From Clavaria fumosa (Eukaryota > Basidiomycota > Agaricomycetes > Agaricales > Clavariaceae): DNA of 64,000 bases. This document shows, piece after piece, positions 1 through 12,065 of the stretch. Positions within the stretch are counted from its first letter, which is position 1; each line of letters begins with the position of its first letter. The notes beneath the pieces are model-generated. The model ran no database searches. It was not told the origin of the DNA and was given only the letters and a program-made list of their open reading frames with translations. The position numbers were made by a program, and so were the translations under genes. The DNA is taken from contig OX637796.1 in assembly GCA_951802425.1 (NCBI GenBank), positions 3,968,001 to 4,032,000 on the forward strand, written 5' to 3'.

Positions 1-479
1 TATGGTTGGTTAGATATGTCTAATGTCCAGAGAGTGACCACTCTACCTTCTCCATCTGAGGAAGGTGAATGCTCTGCTAAAATGCAAGTTGAGCTAAATG
101 CATTGCCATGCATATCAATCTGTTTGAGGACACAAAGAAGGCACTCAGGATAGCCCATGCAGTGTTGCTGTGGTCTAGTTCAAGTCTGTCTGAGTTAGGA
201 ACTTGGACATAACGCACACCATTAGTTCACAGATATCAACACCAGTCAACTTGGGAATTCCCTGAGTCTGGCTGCTCAGCAAGCCACATCATTTTTTTAG
301 CATATAATGGCCATATGTATATATAAAAATAATCTAGCCACAGTACTGGCATTCACAGAAAGGCTGGTGCTATCACAGTAAATCTGACAATCCCTCACCT
401 TTTGCCAATAGCACAAGCTCATGTCACTGCTTCTGTAGCCATTTCAGTTGAGAATCTTCCTCCCTAGCAACCCAATGCA
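1..479. other. No gene seen; AT-rich, CpG-poor repeat-compartment sequence
   Basis: This stretch has no open frame with coding character and no recognisable RNA gene. It shares the very low CpG content of the following 10 kb, so it is probably old, decayed repeat DNA that continues to the left of the window. Confidence 0.5.
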
Positions 480-1944
480 AAGCAAAATCAAGGTGGTCTT
501 GCTATGAGGAAACATCTAAAAAAGATGGGCAGCATGCAGAAGCATCTGTTTGCACAATCAAGCTCCACTATCAGCTTGAAAGCCAATGTAGTTCTAATTC
601 TGCTCATACTATTTGTCACAGATGGCAAAAATGGCATCCTGCAGTTGAACACTGCAGTTGATAGGAAGAGGAAGTCAGGCATTCCATCTCCTTTGCCCCA
701 CCCACACCCATCTGTAGGGTATTCTGCATCCCCAGCAGCAGTGGTGTTCACTTGATTCCAGCCACATGGACACCATACACCATATTGGCTCTGGTGGGAA
801 TCCGTCCCATGGAAAGTAAGAGTACAGATGCAGTGGCATTGTGGACACTGCAAGGAAATGGCATTGCCAAAGGGTTTTAGGTTTTTATGGCACAAACAAT
901 ATTTGAGCCCAAAGGTAGGGGTGAGGTGGAAAACAGAGGAGTGTGCACCAAGCCCCTGTTCCTTGGCCAACAGCTTTGGAAGATGCACATGACAGAAAAG
1001 CATTCCAAGAAGTTTTTGATGAATAACTTTGAAAGCAGCCCTGCTGCTAGATGTGGAAAGAACCAGGCCTGTCTAAATCCTATTATGTTCTTGAAGGTTA
1101 TTTAGTTGCAGAGGTGAATCATTTGGAGGCATGTATGGAGGCATGTGTGGTAGTTTGTTTACCTTTCAGCATATTTACAGAGAGCAGAGGAAGCTTCTTC
1201 AGTGGTCCAGACATTCCTACATACTTCCATGATGAGCATAGAATGCACCCTTGCAGCATATGCATTTATGTCCCAAAAACTGCTGGATGGGAATAAAGGT
1301 GAAGTTTAATTGTGCACCAACTTCTATGATGCCCATTCTTTTCTTTTCAGAGCTATAGAGGCATTCTGTGCCTAAGCCAGCATGTGTATAGATAAACACA
1401 GCAATGTGGCTCACTTGCTCCCTATGTCCAATTTCAGGGATTTAAAAGAACAACTGAGCAGGGGATGAATGGTATTGGCCACCTCTTCTTGGTGCTATTG
1501 TGCTGCCTTACTGCTGCAGGGCAGAATGTTGAATAAGAATTTGTAAATGTGAAACCTTCTTCCTTCTGTATTCTCCTAAAATACCCTCTAATGGCATTTG
1601 AGACAGAGATGAATGGATCACCTCTCTCATAAATACTTGTAAGCCTGAAGCTTTCTTTGGAGCAGTCACCCAGCAAGTTTGCCAAATAAGACCAAATCCT
1701 GTGTCTGATTTTCTTTGGTGCAGTTGCCTCACAAGCTTGCTAAATGTTTGGTTAGGTGTTTTGAGCAAGTGTGGGGGTGTACACTACAGTTGAAGTAGCA
1801 ACTAGCAAGGGCAGCCATCATGTTTTTGTGCTTTCTGCATTGCAAGCATGTAGGCATTACATACAGGGCCTGACTACTGCTTACCTGATGCAAATATACA
1901 AATATGTCTGGTTCTCTTTGGTATATTGCCACAAGAACAGCCAA
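480..1944 (-). pseudogene. Degenerate multi-exon Cys-rich gene of unknown family
   Basis: Several minus-strand open frames lie in tandem (1944-1729, 1768-1434, 1414-1217, 1003-488) and look like exons of one decayed gene rather than chance frames. They are unusually cysteine-rich. The first has a CLQC pair and later Cys/His pairs (CYFNCSVHPHTCSKH), the third has CICC, and the last has a CLCH-x-CPQCHCIC cluster followed by CPCGW, the spacing expected of small zinc-ribbon or knuckle folds. I do not recognise the family; zinc binding is an inference from the Cys spacing only. Frame changes between pieces and the low CpG content suggest a dead repeat-borne gene copy. Exact exon borders cannot be set without homologues. 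Confidence 0.35.
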
Positions 1945-3180
1945 ACATGAATAGACATCATTTTTGCTTTGAAGCTATGTCTGAGTCTCAGCAAATCATT
2001 TTCCTGCTTCTCACCAATGTCCCATGGAGGAATGGCCTCCTGTTGGAGATGACACAGTCATTGCAGTCATGAGTTCAAGCCGATGCTCCTCATGGAGTGC
2101 AGGATGAAGTCAAAACATTGATAGTTGTATGGCTTTTTTTTCTGTCCAATTACTTACCCCTGTGTTCCAATTAACTCTTTTGAGCACAGTGTTCTCTGGG
2201 GTGACCATTGTCAACAGTATGCAAGAGATCTTTTGCATTGCAGGACTCTGCCTCAATCCACCTCACAACAACCAGAAAGCAGCAAGGGTGCTTCTTTTGG
2301 CTGAATCACCCTTGTGTATTTGTTACTTGACAACTTAGTCTGGGCATGTGTTGTGAACCTGTTGATGCTTCAGCACCAAAAATGCCATTGAAGATCATGC
2401 TGCTATTAAGGTTGCTTTGGAAAATTATTGCTGTTCTCAACATCATTGCTGGATACATATGTTCATGCAGCACCTATATCAGCTGGCATTCATTATCTGC
2501 TGTTATGATCCAGTACTACAATCTCCATTGTTTGTCAAACTTGTCTAATTGACATTATTCTCAGGCCAACCTTGTCACCTACTTCCTGGAAGGGAGGTTT
2601 GGTCCTTCTGTCTCAGCACAGAGCACATTTCATCTTGTCTCCAATTGCCTCAATGTCAGCTCTCTCCTGTTGCTTACTGGCCCTGAAACTGCCCCTCAAA
2701 AGTGTTGCTCTTCAAGGTATTCACATTCTACTGTTCCATGAGTTATTAATGCATTATCAGTTACCCCAAGGAATTTGGTGATGAGTCAGGTAAAATGTGC
2801 CCTTTGGAGGCTCATTTGCAATGTTGCAGGGGGTCTCATCCAGAAGACCTCATGCCTGGATTCTTCACCAAGTGTCAAGAACAATGCCTCCCTATCCTTA
2901 GCCCTCTTTTCTCAAGGCAGCCATGCTTATCTATCTGTGACATCCCAAGTGAGAATTTCCTGTTCATTTGTTGTATTGAGCCTTCTGACAAACACTCTAG
3001 CAATGCTCCAAACTGTTGGCACCCCCAAACAATTGACACACCATGAGCTGAGGGTAGCATCAATCTTTTGTTGGTGTCTCAAAGTGACTTCACCTCTGCT
3101 GTCTCCCATTCTGTCTTCCAGGACTCAAGATGAGCCTCTGCTCACTGTTGATATTTTTGCTGTGTATTGAGTTGTTGAGA
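1945..3180. other. Stretch without supportable gene
   Basis: Short overlapping open frames occur on both strands (for example plus 2775-3170 and minus 3109-2927), but none has a recognisable motif, consistent splice sites or a clear coding bias. The sequence is CpG-poor like its surroundings. I read it as decayed repeat DNA. Confidence 0.4.
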
Positions 3181-3184
3181 GAAG

Positions 3185-3613
3185 TTGTGGGCAGTGTTGC
3201 AGGTCCTGCAGGTCAGGATTTATTCATCAATGACAATGGAGGGTGTTACCAAGAGCAAGAACATGACAGAGGGTGTAGCCTTCCATGTTGACAAGAATGG
3301 GAAGAAGTGTGAGAGTGAGTTGACTGATGAGGAGGATGAAAGTGAGTTGACAGAGAAGGGTGAGGAGGATGAAAAGGATGAGAGTGAGTTGGTAGATGAG
3401 AAGGATGAGGGGGATGAAAAATATGAGGAGGATGAGGAGGATGAGAAGGATGGGAGTGACTTGTCAGGTGAGGGGGATGCTAGGGAGGACCTGGATGATA
3501 GGAATGAGGGTAAGGATGAGGAGGATGCTGAGGGGGCTGTTGATGATGTGTCTGTCATGGAAACTGATGCTGATTCTGATGGGGGATGCTACTGGGTTGG
3601 GTACATCAGATAA
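3185..3613 (+). CDS. Acidic low-complexity open frame, possible remnant
   Basis: A 142-codon frame whose middle is a run of Asp/Glu-Lys-Ser-Glu-Leu units (DEEDESELTEKGEEDEKDESEL and variants) built from GAT/GAG-rich imperfect tandem repeats, ending in a short YWVGYIR tail. The acidic repeat is probably slippage-expanded sequence. It could be an exon of a larger repeat-borne gene or a chance frame kept open by GAN/GAR repeats. No fold or function can be assigned, and no matching upstream or downstream exon was found. Confidence 0.3.
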   Translation: MWAVLQVLQVRIYSSMTMEGVTKSKNMTEGVAFHVDKNGKKCESELTDEEDESELTEKGEEDEKDESELVDEKDEGDEKYEEDEEDEKDGSDLSGEGDAREDLDDRNEGKDEEDAEGAVDDVSVMETDADSDGGCYWVGYIR

Positions 3614-3660
3614 AATGACAGTCTCTGATCATGATGAGCCTGAACAATGTGTGGTAGGGA

Positions 3661-3960
3661 CACCTGGGACACCTGGGACCTGAGGTACATGGGACCTGGG
3701 GTACAGAGGACTTGGACACCTGAGGCATGGCACCTGAGAGATCTGGTACTTAGAATCTGAAATATTGGACTTGGCACACTTCAGGTCCCAGGAAACAAGC
3801 CCCAGGTCCTAAGGTGCTCAAGTCCCAGGTGCCCAGGTCCCAGGTCCCAGGCACCAAGTCCCAGGTCCCAGGTCCCAAGTGCCCAGGTCCCAGGTACCAA
3901 GTCCCAGGTGCCAAGTCCCAGGTGCCAAGTCCCAGGTGCCAAGTCCCAGGTGTCCCAGGT
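3661..3960. repeat. Fold-back minisatellite of CCCAGGT-type units
   Basis: From about 3,785 to 3,960 the plus strand is a tandem array of CCCAGGT-containing units; a 14-bp unit (CCCAGGTGCCAAGT) repeats several times near 3,903-3,950. From 3,661 to about 3,735 the same unit appears in the opposite orientation (ACCTGGG). The outer ends pair perfectly over 18 bp: positions 3662-3679 are the reverse complement of 3943-3960. The element can therefore form a long hairpin. Confidence 0.8.
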
Positions 3961-4400
3961 ATCAGGCACAACAACCAGCACTGCAAGACTGAAACCTGGT
4001 GAAAATCACCTGTAGCAGTTGATAATCATGCCTTTATCAGGTGCATAAAATCAGTGAGTTTCACTACTTTTATGTCCAAATTCACCTGCTGTTCTTCAGT
4101 ATTTTGGGTGTCTTTCACAGGCTTTGTACTGACAGTAAAAATGGTTGATTAGTGCCATAAAAGTAGGTACTTTGTAGAGGGCATTTACCCAACTTAGATA
4201 GGTGATATAAACCAGAGGATCCAGTTACTTGCACTAATTACAGGAAGGCAATTAGACCAATAAACTGCAGGTTAATTGAGCGATGTGTGTTAAATTTCTT
4301 TCCCTTATTCCAAGTTTCTTATCTTTCATAGTATATTGGTACCATTAAGGATTGGCTCAAGCCCATTGAAAAAGCACAGGGGTCTCAAAGCTTTCAAGCC

Positions 4401-7400
4401 ATGGATCCATTGACGAATTCTGCGGCGTATTTTGGCACCTCCCTTCCTGCACACCCTTCGCCAAAGCAGGAACAACTGATCAAAGCTGTAAAGTTCCTTG
4501 GTGGGGGCCTGGAACGAATGCGAGACATCCAGGTCAAGTCCGTACTTCTAAACTTTGAGATGATGGCATTTGCCATCACTTGGTTTGGCTTGGTTTGTGT
4601 CCAGCAATTTTTTTGTTGGGAATTATAACTAACATTCTCTCAGAATAATGCCACAGGTTTTGCTGAGTCAACCCAGGACTGGGTCAATATTTTAAATGAG
4701 TGAGAGCAACATAGTTTGCCTTATCCAAATTTCCAACTAAGTTTTTTCACACAGACAATTAGAAAGTGAGGGTCTTCCTCTGTCTTCCAGCCTTGTCTCA
4801 AGGCTCACAGATCCACGTCTTGGCCTGATGCTCTTCGAGCATGTGCGCGGACTCTTCCACTACTGCCTCTCTGTCAGTCCCCTTTTTGCCCTGACAACAA
4901 GGGCATTTGACCAGTTGCAACTGTGATGAAGCTTCTTGGTATCGGTGAGTGCCTCATTTTTATGTCAGATTGTGTTTACGAAACAGGCAATATAGACTGC
5001 AATGTACTTGGGTAATGAAAAGCCTGTGTTTTTGGGATTGACGGAGAAAGCACTGTGGAGAGCCCTGATGCAAACAAGCATCACCAACGACTCATCAGCG
5101 GCCCTGAATGGCTTCTTTACAGAGTTTCAAGACCTTCAGGTGCAGTTCAAGGGGAAATTCAGATGGATTGGTATTCTCCATCCCGTATGTTATTTTGACA
5201 TTTTTGTCCCTGAATGAAACTGACTGCAAAGAAAGGGCAAGTCCAACGTGTCATCACAGCTCCCGAACCATGTTCCATTGAAGAAGAAGCAGAGCCCATC
5301 ATTGCTCCTGAAGCTGGTCCCCCGGAGCATGTCGAAGACATCATTCCTGCTCTGGAAGCAGATCCCCAGGGCATCACTTCTGCTCATGAAGCAGGTCTGA
5401 TTGAGCAAACACCAATTTTCCCCATGCTTGAATATGACCAGCAGGAGCTCTCAGACACTCAAGACGCTGAAGAAGCTGAAGGTGCATTGGAGAAGCCACT
5501 GAAACACGAGGTTCATTGTCCAACGCGAAGGGCAGCAAAGAGACTCCGGCATGAATCAGACCAGGAGAATAAGGATGACGAGTTGATCCCCGATGAGGAA
5601 GCTGTGACGAGGAAAGGGAAAGGAAAGGCGACACAGGATACACATGTGGGCCAAGGCAAGACAAAGCCACCTGGACCCATCCACCAGGGTAGAAAGGCTG
5701 CCTTGAAGCCAATTCGGAGTATCATTGACCTGATGGTCAAGGTATGACTTATATTGACACCCCAACAAATGCTGATTGAATTGTTTTATTTAGCACGTAG
5801 AGAAAGTGGAGGAGCTCTCCTCTTTACCCCTCCCCAAGGTAAGCAAAATCTCAACTACTGCGTAATATTTTAATTCACACAATGCAGATGGAGAATCACT
5901 CCGTCAAAGTCAAAATGTATGATGCAAATCCTGATACCAAGCCAACCGTCTATGAGCATTTCACGACTTCAGATTCAGTATGTTTAACACTTTTTTTCAT
6001 GGATATCTCTCAAAATAAAGCAGGCATTCTGTGAGTATCCTGTCCTAATGGACATAATAGAAATGGTCAAAGAGGAATATGTCAATCAGGTCCCTAAGCA
6101 TCGTCTTCCAACTGCCAGGTTGCGAACATTCCATCCAGATGCGTCTGCGATATTCGTCACAACCTGGACTGAGTTCATGAAGATGACTAGTCTGGAAATT
6201 CAAGAGGTGTTCCGTCGTCGACATATTCTTATTATGAATACGCCAATTTCAACCCTCGACTTTGATGAGGAGGGATTATTGACGTTGGCTCCTCTACATC
6301 AGGAATGTGTGTTCCAAGGGAGTCTAAAATATTTTTCAAGTTGATTCATCTAAGTCAGCTTCTATAGTTGCAGAGATGCAAAAGCACTCTGATGCAAATC
6401 TGCTCCGCACTGGGACACTCCACGATTTGCTGGAGTCAACACATGATGTTACAAAATGACGGATTTTAAATGGCCTTGACTTCCTGATCGGAAGTCTCAG
6501 CCTCCCTCCACCACCTTGATTCAGGCATGTCCCATTTGTTGCTCTGACACATGACAACTGAAACAATAACTAAATCAGTGCTTTTGCAACTCATGAGTGG
6601 GCATGCCACCAAACCCAAAAGATGGATGGCTTCGCAAACCAACCTGACAAAGATGACCTGATCTGGGGCATTGCAGCCACTGGTGGGACCATCAGCATGC
6701 CCCATATTGATGATGTTGGCCTTGCAGTTGTTTTGACTGTCATGTCAGGGTCAAAGTGGTGGGTGGTGATGCGCCGCCGTACAGATGCAGAAGACTACGA
6801 CTATTGCGGCAATATCTTTTCTACGCATGCCTTCCCCCTCAGTTGGGGTGATTGTAGCACCAGAAAAGAATTTTTATGTGCGGAGGCTATACACCTGAAG
6901 ACAGGAGATATTTTGTGAGTCGCAATAATTATCACGTGCAATATTTACTGACAATCCTACAGTTTCATGCATCCTGGCACACTCCATTTTGTGCTTGGCC
7001 CAGAGCCGACGATTGTTTACGGCTGGCACTTTTATTCCGCATCCACGATAGCTCGCAGCTGTGCTTCAGCCCTGCATACATTTGTGCTCAACCCAATAAT
7101 CACCAATCAAGAGCACCAATCAACAACCACATACTTGTGCAAGATGATGGCGGTCTGGGTTGAGCACTACGTCATGGGGAAATCCAAATATGGTAGAATC
7201 TCTCCATCATTATGTATGTCATCTGATAATTGTTTTAGCATTTGGTGAGGCACTTGCCCACATCCCCAATGTCACAACAAGACATGGACTCCTCGATATT
7301 ATCATGGTGGGGAACATGCTTGAATTTGCGATAGCCCTTGGCCTCAAGTCACATGGGAGGAAACCACTGCCTGAAATACTTGAAGAGCAAAACGTTGCAA

Positions 7401-7951
7401 TGTGGCGATACTGCATCTTCCAGAGCTGGTTCATTGAACGATACATTCTTGAGATTGGTGGTCAAGGGGTGAACCCATCATATCTCTTCTACAAATTGCT
7501 CATCCAGTTTGGCGCGGCACTTTGTTCTTACATGAAAAGGTGGGAGAAAAAGGCACCACTCACAATCACTGCACAGCAGGTGATTGCAGCAGTGCTTGAG
7601 CACCTTTGGAAAGACTGGCAAGACCTTTTGGATGCCTTCCAGAAGTTGCTCCATGACAATACCAGTGCTGGTAATTGGTTCTCCTGGGATGGCCCTGTCT
7701 TCCACATATTTCCCCGCGACAATACCCAGGTTTGGATGGAGCTGGAAGATTTGCTGGACAATCCAATTTATGAACAGGTCTCTGAAGAAGAGCAAGAGGA
7801 CAGTGATGCAGGAGATGACCATTCTGAGTTGGGGACAATACGTTCTAAGAGGCCCCTCTCCCCGCATGATGGTATGTGTTTCGTTATATACTTTCATCTA
7901 GACGCAGCAGATTTTCTAATCAATACAACAGATAATTCAGACTCTGTGTGA
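4401..7951 (+). pseudogene. JmjC-like 2-oxoglutarate dioxygenase gene copy, broken
   Basis: A multi-exon gene with well-formed short introns (5185-5231, 5742-5793, 5839-5887, 5978-6023, 6915-6962, 7193-7238, 7872-7931), all GT-AG and phase-compatible. The exon at 6,600-6,914 carries an H-x-D metal motif (MPHIDDVGL) followed by GSKWWVV, and the next exon carries GTLHFVLGPE then YGWHFYS. Together these fit the double-stranded beta-helix of JmjC/FIH-like oxygenases that occur as repeat-borne genes in mushroom genomes. A Glu/Pro-rich linker (5,232-5,741) precedes it and a helical domain with an acidic tail follows. The copy is damaged: the frame shifts near 6,325-6,340, and TGA/TAA codons interrupt it at about 6,342 and between 6,455 and 6,580. 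The first exon(s), 4,401-5,001, are uncertain. Substrate (protein or nucleic acid) is unknown. Confidence 0.6.
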
Positions 7952-8251
7952 GACAGAGGCACGGTTTCAATGCCTGACCCTAGCCATTGATTTTGATTAG
8001 ACATAGAATAGAGCACATGTACTAGGAAGCACCAACTCAGTCATCGGAACCCTTGCTTGATGTATATATGCATTTACTTTTTTTGAAAGAAACTAACAGT
8101 TCGTAATGGCTGTGAGATGTGGAATTTCGTACATTAAAAAAATACACAAGGCTCACATATTCGAAGGACATTTTGCATATTGCTATGGAGAGTTACAGTC
8201 ACAGTCACAACACGTGACAAGTGACTCACGTGAGCCAAGTTATTTTCTCAC
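7952..8251. other. Spacer, no gene seen
   Basis: About 300 bp between two repeat-borne gene copies. It contains a run of CACGTGA/TCACGTG-like words near 8,210-8,232 and otherwise no open frame or recognisable site. Confidence 0.4.
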
Positions 8252-10416
8252 ATGACACACCACTTCTTGCTTCCCAACAACGCCACTGCTTTATCAGTTA
8301 GGCTAGCAAAGAAAATGACACGGTGGATGACCCCAGAGTATACCAAAATACTCACAGAAAGTCTTGTAGCCTACAGACAGGCAAACTCAAAAGACTGCCT
8401 CGAAATTGTCAAGCAAATCAAAGTGAAAATCAAGGATTCAGCTGAGCAGGACAACAAATGTGTCCCAGAGGATCTTAGCACCGTAACCTATGCATTTTAT
8501 GTGTCTCCTGGGTTGATTTGATGTTTGTCTGTTCATAGAAAATTCGCAATTGGCTCCACAATAACCGCAGGGCTGTCAGTGGAGGGGAGGAGTCTTCTGG
8601 TTCAGAAGATGATGGCAACCAAGGCCTTCAGTTCAGCAAATGACAGAGGTGGACCCTCCAGCATGTTGTGGAGCAGTGCAAGAAGGGGATCATCAATGCC
8701 AGGGCCCAGGAGTTGTCAAATGCTGAGAGGGGATCAGTCCAGTTCCTCAGCTCATATCGTCGTGCTAGGACTGAGATTTGTCAAAAGCTAACACAAGAGG
8801 AGCATCAGAAATACATGGGGTTGGTGGAGAAATGGAATAGGGAGCCTGTCCCAGTTCCTGTGCAGAGAGAGTGAGTATTTTAATTTACCTTTCTCAACCA
8901 GTAGAATGGCTGAAATGTTGCTTGGAGATTGGCTTCTCGCAAATTTATGCATGAGGCCCTGAAGTTTGCCTGTTTTGCAAAGGAGCAGATGGGTGTTGAA
9001 TTATTTATGTTGACTGGCTGGCAAGATGAGAAAGGGAATATAAAGAAGGCAAAGTGAGTCTCAATTGCATGCCCACTGGTCCATCAGATTAATTCTCTGT
9101 ATACATGCTCCAGGATTCAGACCCCTGGACCTGTGACTAGTGGGTTCAAGGTACAATTTCACAAAGTTGGTTGTGAGGTGTGAGAGGAGTGGGATAAATA
9201 TTTGGCTGAGACATGGAATGGTGAGAAAATGATGTGAAGCCAAGGTTGGGGAAGTACTGACAGGATTTCAGATGAGTTACAAAGGAAGCCTTTTGTTGAT
9301 GAAGAGGAGATGCTATCAAGGAAAGGAAGAGATATTAGTGTGCCATGGGATTTGCTAACAGATCATGAGGGATGGCCCATTCTTCCTTTGGAACTCAACC
9401 TACCACTTGCACAACTCAAAGAAATTTTGCGGTCATTTTTTACTATCACTTATCATGAGTCTGTCTTGCTCAATAGTCCAAGTCTGACAAGTTACTTCCA
9501 ACATGTAGGCAATACAACAAAAAACAAGAAGGTTGCTGTCCCTTGGCAACTGATAGCTGATGCTCCACACAAGTTTATTCCTCATGAATACCTTCCAGAG
9601 GGAATGCAAATTCGTGAGCCTTCAAAAATGCAATATGTCGATGTCAGAAGGCTCTGTGATTTCCTGCATCACCGACAGACTTTGGGCCAGAAAATATTAC
9701 AGTTTCAATATGTTCTCCCACAGCACCAGAGAGGGAAGCCATCAAGGCATCTAGTCAACTATCACCAGCAACCTGAACAAGAGCCATCATTGTCATCTGA
9801 CAAAGAGGTGAAGAGGCTCTCCCTCAAGAAGGGGAAAGAACGAGAGGTCCAGCCTGTCCATATCAGTACTGAGTGAGTGTTCTCATATCATCATTATCAT
9901 CATCATCATCAATGCACATTTGAAATGCACATAGTGAGGACATTGGCTCAGATGAGTCAGACAGTGATTTGGGGTGCATCTATGATGGGGATAATGATGA
10001 TAGGGTTGAGGCTTCTGTTCCCCCTGATAGTGATGCAGAAGAATCCTGTCTGAGCAAGCAGGTGGATATGCGAAGGGGTGATGGTATTGAGGGGAATGGG
10101 TTAGAAGGTGACCATGACAGGCAACATCCAGGTGAGAATTTTCCAGTCCAGCATAAATACAATACAGATAATGGAATTTTGGACAGGAGAACAAGGGATG
10201 TGGGATGATGTGGGTGTGCATAGAGATGTTCATGGCCTTGTTGCTCATATGGCAGTTCAGATCCACAAGGAGGCAGGGCCCAGCCTGCCCAAGAGGAAAA
10301 GGGTATACCATGATGAAGAGGAGGAGGAGAGGTCTAAGCAATATAGGACCAGGGCTAGAGAGAGGGCTTCCATGGATGCCAAGAAGCGGGTACTGCAACC
10401 AAGGGTGAAGCACTGA
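8252..10416 (+). pseudogene. Unrecognised repeat-borne gene interrupted by TGA codons
   Basis: The exon chain can be followed from an ATG at 8,252: intron 8501-8538, an exon to about 8,870, an intron ending near 8,930, an exon to about 9,054, a long exon to about 9,873, then two small exons to the stop at 10,416. All junctions keep phase. The product would have an N-terminal basic helical part (KIRNWLHNNRRAV), a middle part with PWDLLTDHEGWPILPLEL, an acidic Ser/Asp stretch and a basic C-terminus rich in Arg/Lys. I do not recognise the family. In-frame TGA codons occur at 8,641 and twice between 9,175 and 9,245, each in a place where CGA (Arg) would restore the frame, so the copy is dead. Its neighbourhood suggests a transposon-associated gene, but no terminal repeats were found. 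Confidence 0.5.
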
Positions 10417-10763
10417 AAATCATCCTTGACACTGGTGACAGTCATTTGTAGTGCATATCAATCTGCATGATGTCTCACTAGGTCCTAATAATTCTTTGCA
10501 ATCTGTCCTTTTGTGGTGCCTATAGTTTGGCCCTTTCTAAGGAATTTCAGATAATAGGCGCAGTCAGAGTCAGCGTTTCAGAGCGTTTCAGCAGCTGATT
10601 CAACAGCTGATTCAGCAACGCTTCAAGGTCTGAATCGTTGCTGAATCACATATATCTTTGACTGTCCCGTTTCATTTCAGTGATTCAGTAGTGTTCCAGG
10701 CCTTGTTCCAGCTGAATTAGATTAAATTAAATATGTCTGCTGTGGTCCTCTTGCAACAGAATA

Positions 10764-12065
10764 ATGCCTTTGGGTGAGCGCCGCCTTGCCCGAACTAAAA
10801 GACTCCTCAAAGCCTACCTGCAATACCGCCGTGCATTAGGGAAAAGACGCATTCAACTTGCAGCACAGCTCAGGCAGCAACTTGTAAATACAAGGCAAGA
10901 GTATGTCCCAAGGCAGCGTTATTCACCATCCCTTCCACCGCTTGCACCCTTCCATGCGCCTACTCCAGAGGCCACAGATCATGAAGATGACTCAAAGTCA
11001 GATACTAGCTCCGAGTCCCTTTCGACAACCTCTTCGGACTTTGACAGTTCTGAGTTTAGCATGGATCTTCTCCCTGGCAAAGATGCAGATGCTGGGGCTG
11101 CAGGGTATGATTCGGAGAATGGTTGGGATGCTGATGATGAGGATAGTGAATTAGATGAAGATTGCGGAGATGAGGTGAGGCGGAGGAGTCTTGGTATCTG
11201 GGTCTTGAAGGAAATTGAAGATATGTATGCTCACCATTACGAAAGGCCCCGAGACCGTCTACCCAAAGGACCAGCATTCCTCCGTCATGTTCTTACAGTA
11301 TGGAAAGACCTCCGGCCTGACCATTTCCGCCAGGAGCTCCGCATATCTCCAGCCACATTTGACAAAATTCTACACAAGATTTCGAATCATCCGATCTTCT
11401 TCAACAACTCCAACAACCCTCAGATATCTGTTGAAGACCAGCTCGCAATTACTCTCTATCGTTTTGGCCATGATGGCAATGCTGCAAGCCTCCAGAGTAT
11501 TGCTAATTGGGCTGGTGTCGGGAAAGGGTCTGTAACTCTCTGCACATGACATGTGATGGTGTCGGTGCTTCACTCAGATTTTATGCAAGAGGCAGTTAGG
11601 TTTCCAACTGAAGCTGAGAAAGACGAAGCCAAAGCATGGGTTTCAGCGCACTCATGCCGAGCATGGCGTCACGGATGGTGTCTTGTCGATGGAACTTTGG
11701 TTCCTCTAGCTGAGCGGCCTCACTGGTTTGGTGAAAGTTACTTTGATAGAAAGTGCAACTACTCTCTCAATATACAGGTCTGTCATCCCGTCGTCTGATA
11801 GAACAAGCCTATTCTCATCTTCGCAGATTGTCTCACTCCCAAATTTACGCATCATTGACTTTGGGTATGGCCACACCGGAAGTGCCCATGATTCTACTGC
11901 ATGGGCAACCACCCATCTGGCTCAGGAGCACAACATCCTGAGTGGGTTTGGGCAGACTCAGCGTACCCAGTATTAGTCATTTATCTTTCTTCGGCCACTC
12001 ACACTGATGAGACGTGTCTACAGATTGATGTGTGGATCATCGCCCCATACAAGAAGCCTTTGAGA
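10764..12065 (+). pseudogene. DDE transposase (HARBI1-like), truncated
   Basis: ATG at 10,764 opens a basic then acidic N-terminus followed by a helical domain (FLRHVLTVWKDLRPDHFRQEL, then a SIANWAGVGKGSV helix-turn-helix-like segment). After it come RHGWCLVDGTLVPL, which holds the first catalytic Asp, and VWADSAYP, which holds the second. Introns 11778-11826 and 11970-12023 are well formed. The frame has a TGA at 11,547 (CGA would give Arg) and a one-base frameshift near 11,940 just before VWADSAYP. After IAPYKKPLR (about 12,060) homology stops and the sequence becomes the antisense of the partner gene. The segment that should carry the third acidic residue is therefore missing. The family cuts and pastes DNA at TIRs; this copy cannot. 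Confidence 0.75.

Noticed and set aside
2129..3170. Plus-strand frames of 69-131 codons as real genes
   Set aside because: No motif, no plausible splice pattern and hydrophobic composition expected from T-rich sequence.
8641..9245. Possible genetic recoding of TGA in repeat genes (as in the mitochondrial insert)
   Set aside because: The neighbouring functional nuclear genes use TGA as stop, and the TGA positions fit CGA (Arg) decay rather than Trp; other lesions (frameshifts, lost catalytic residues) co-occur.
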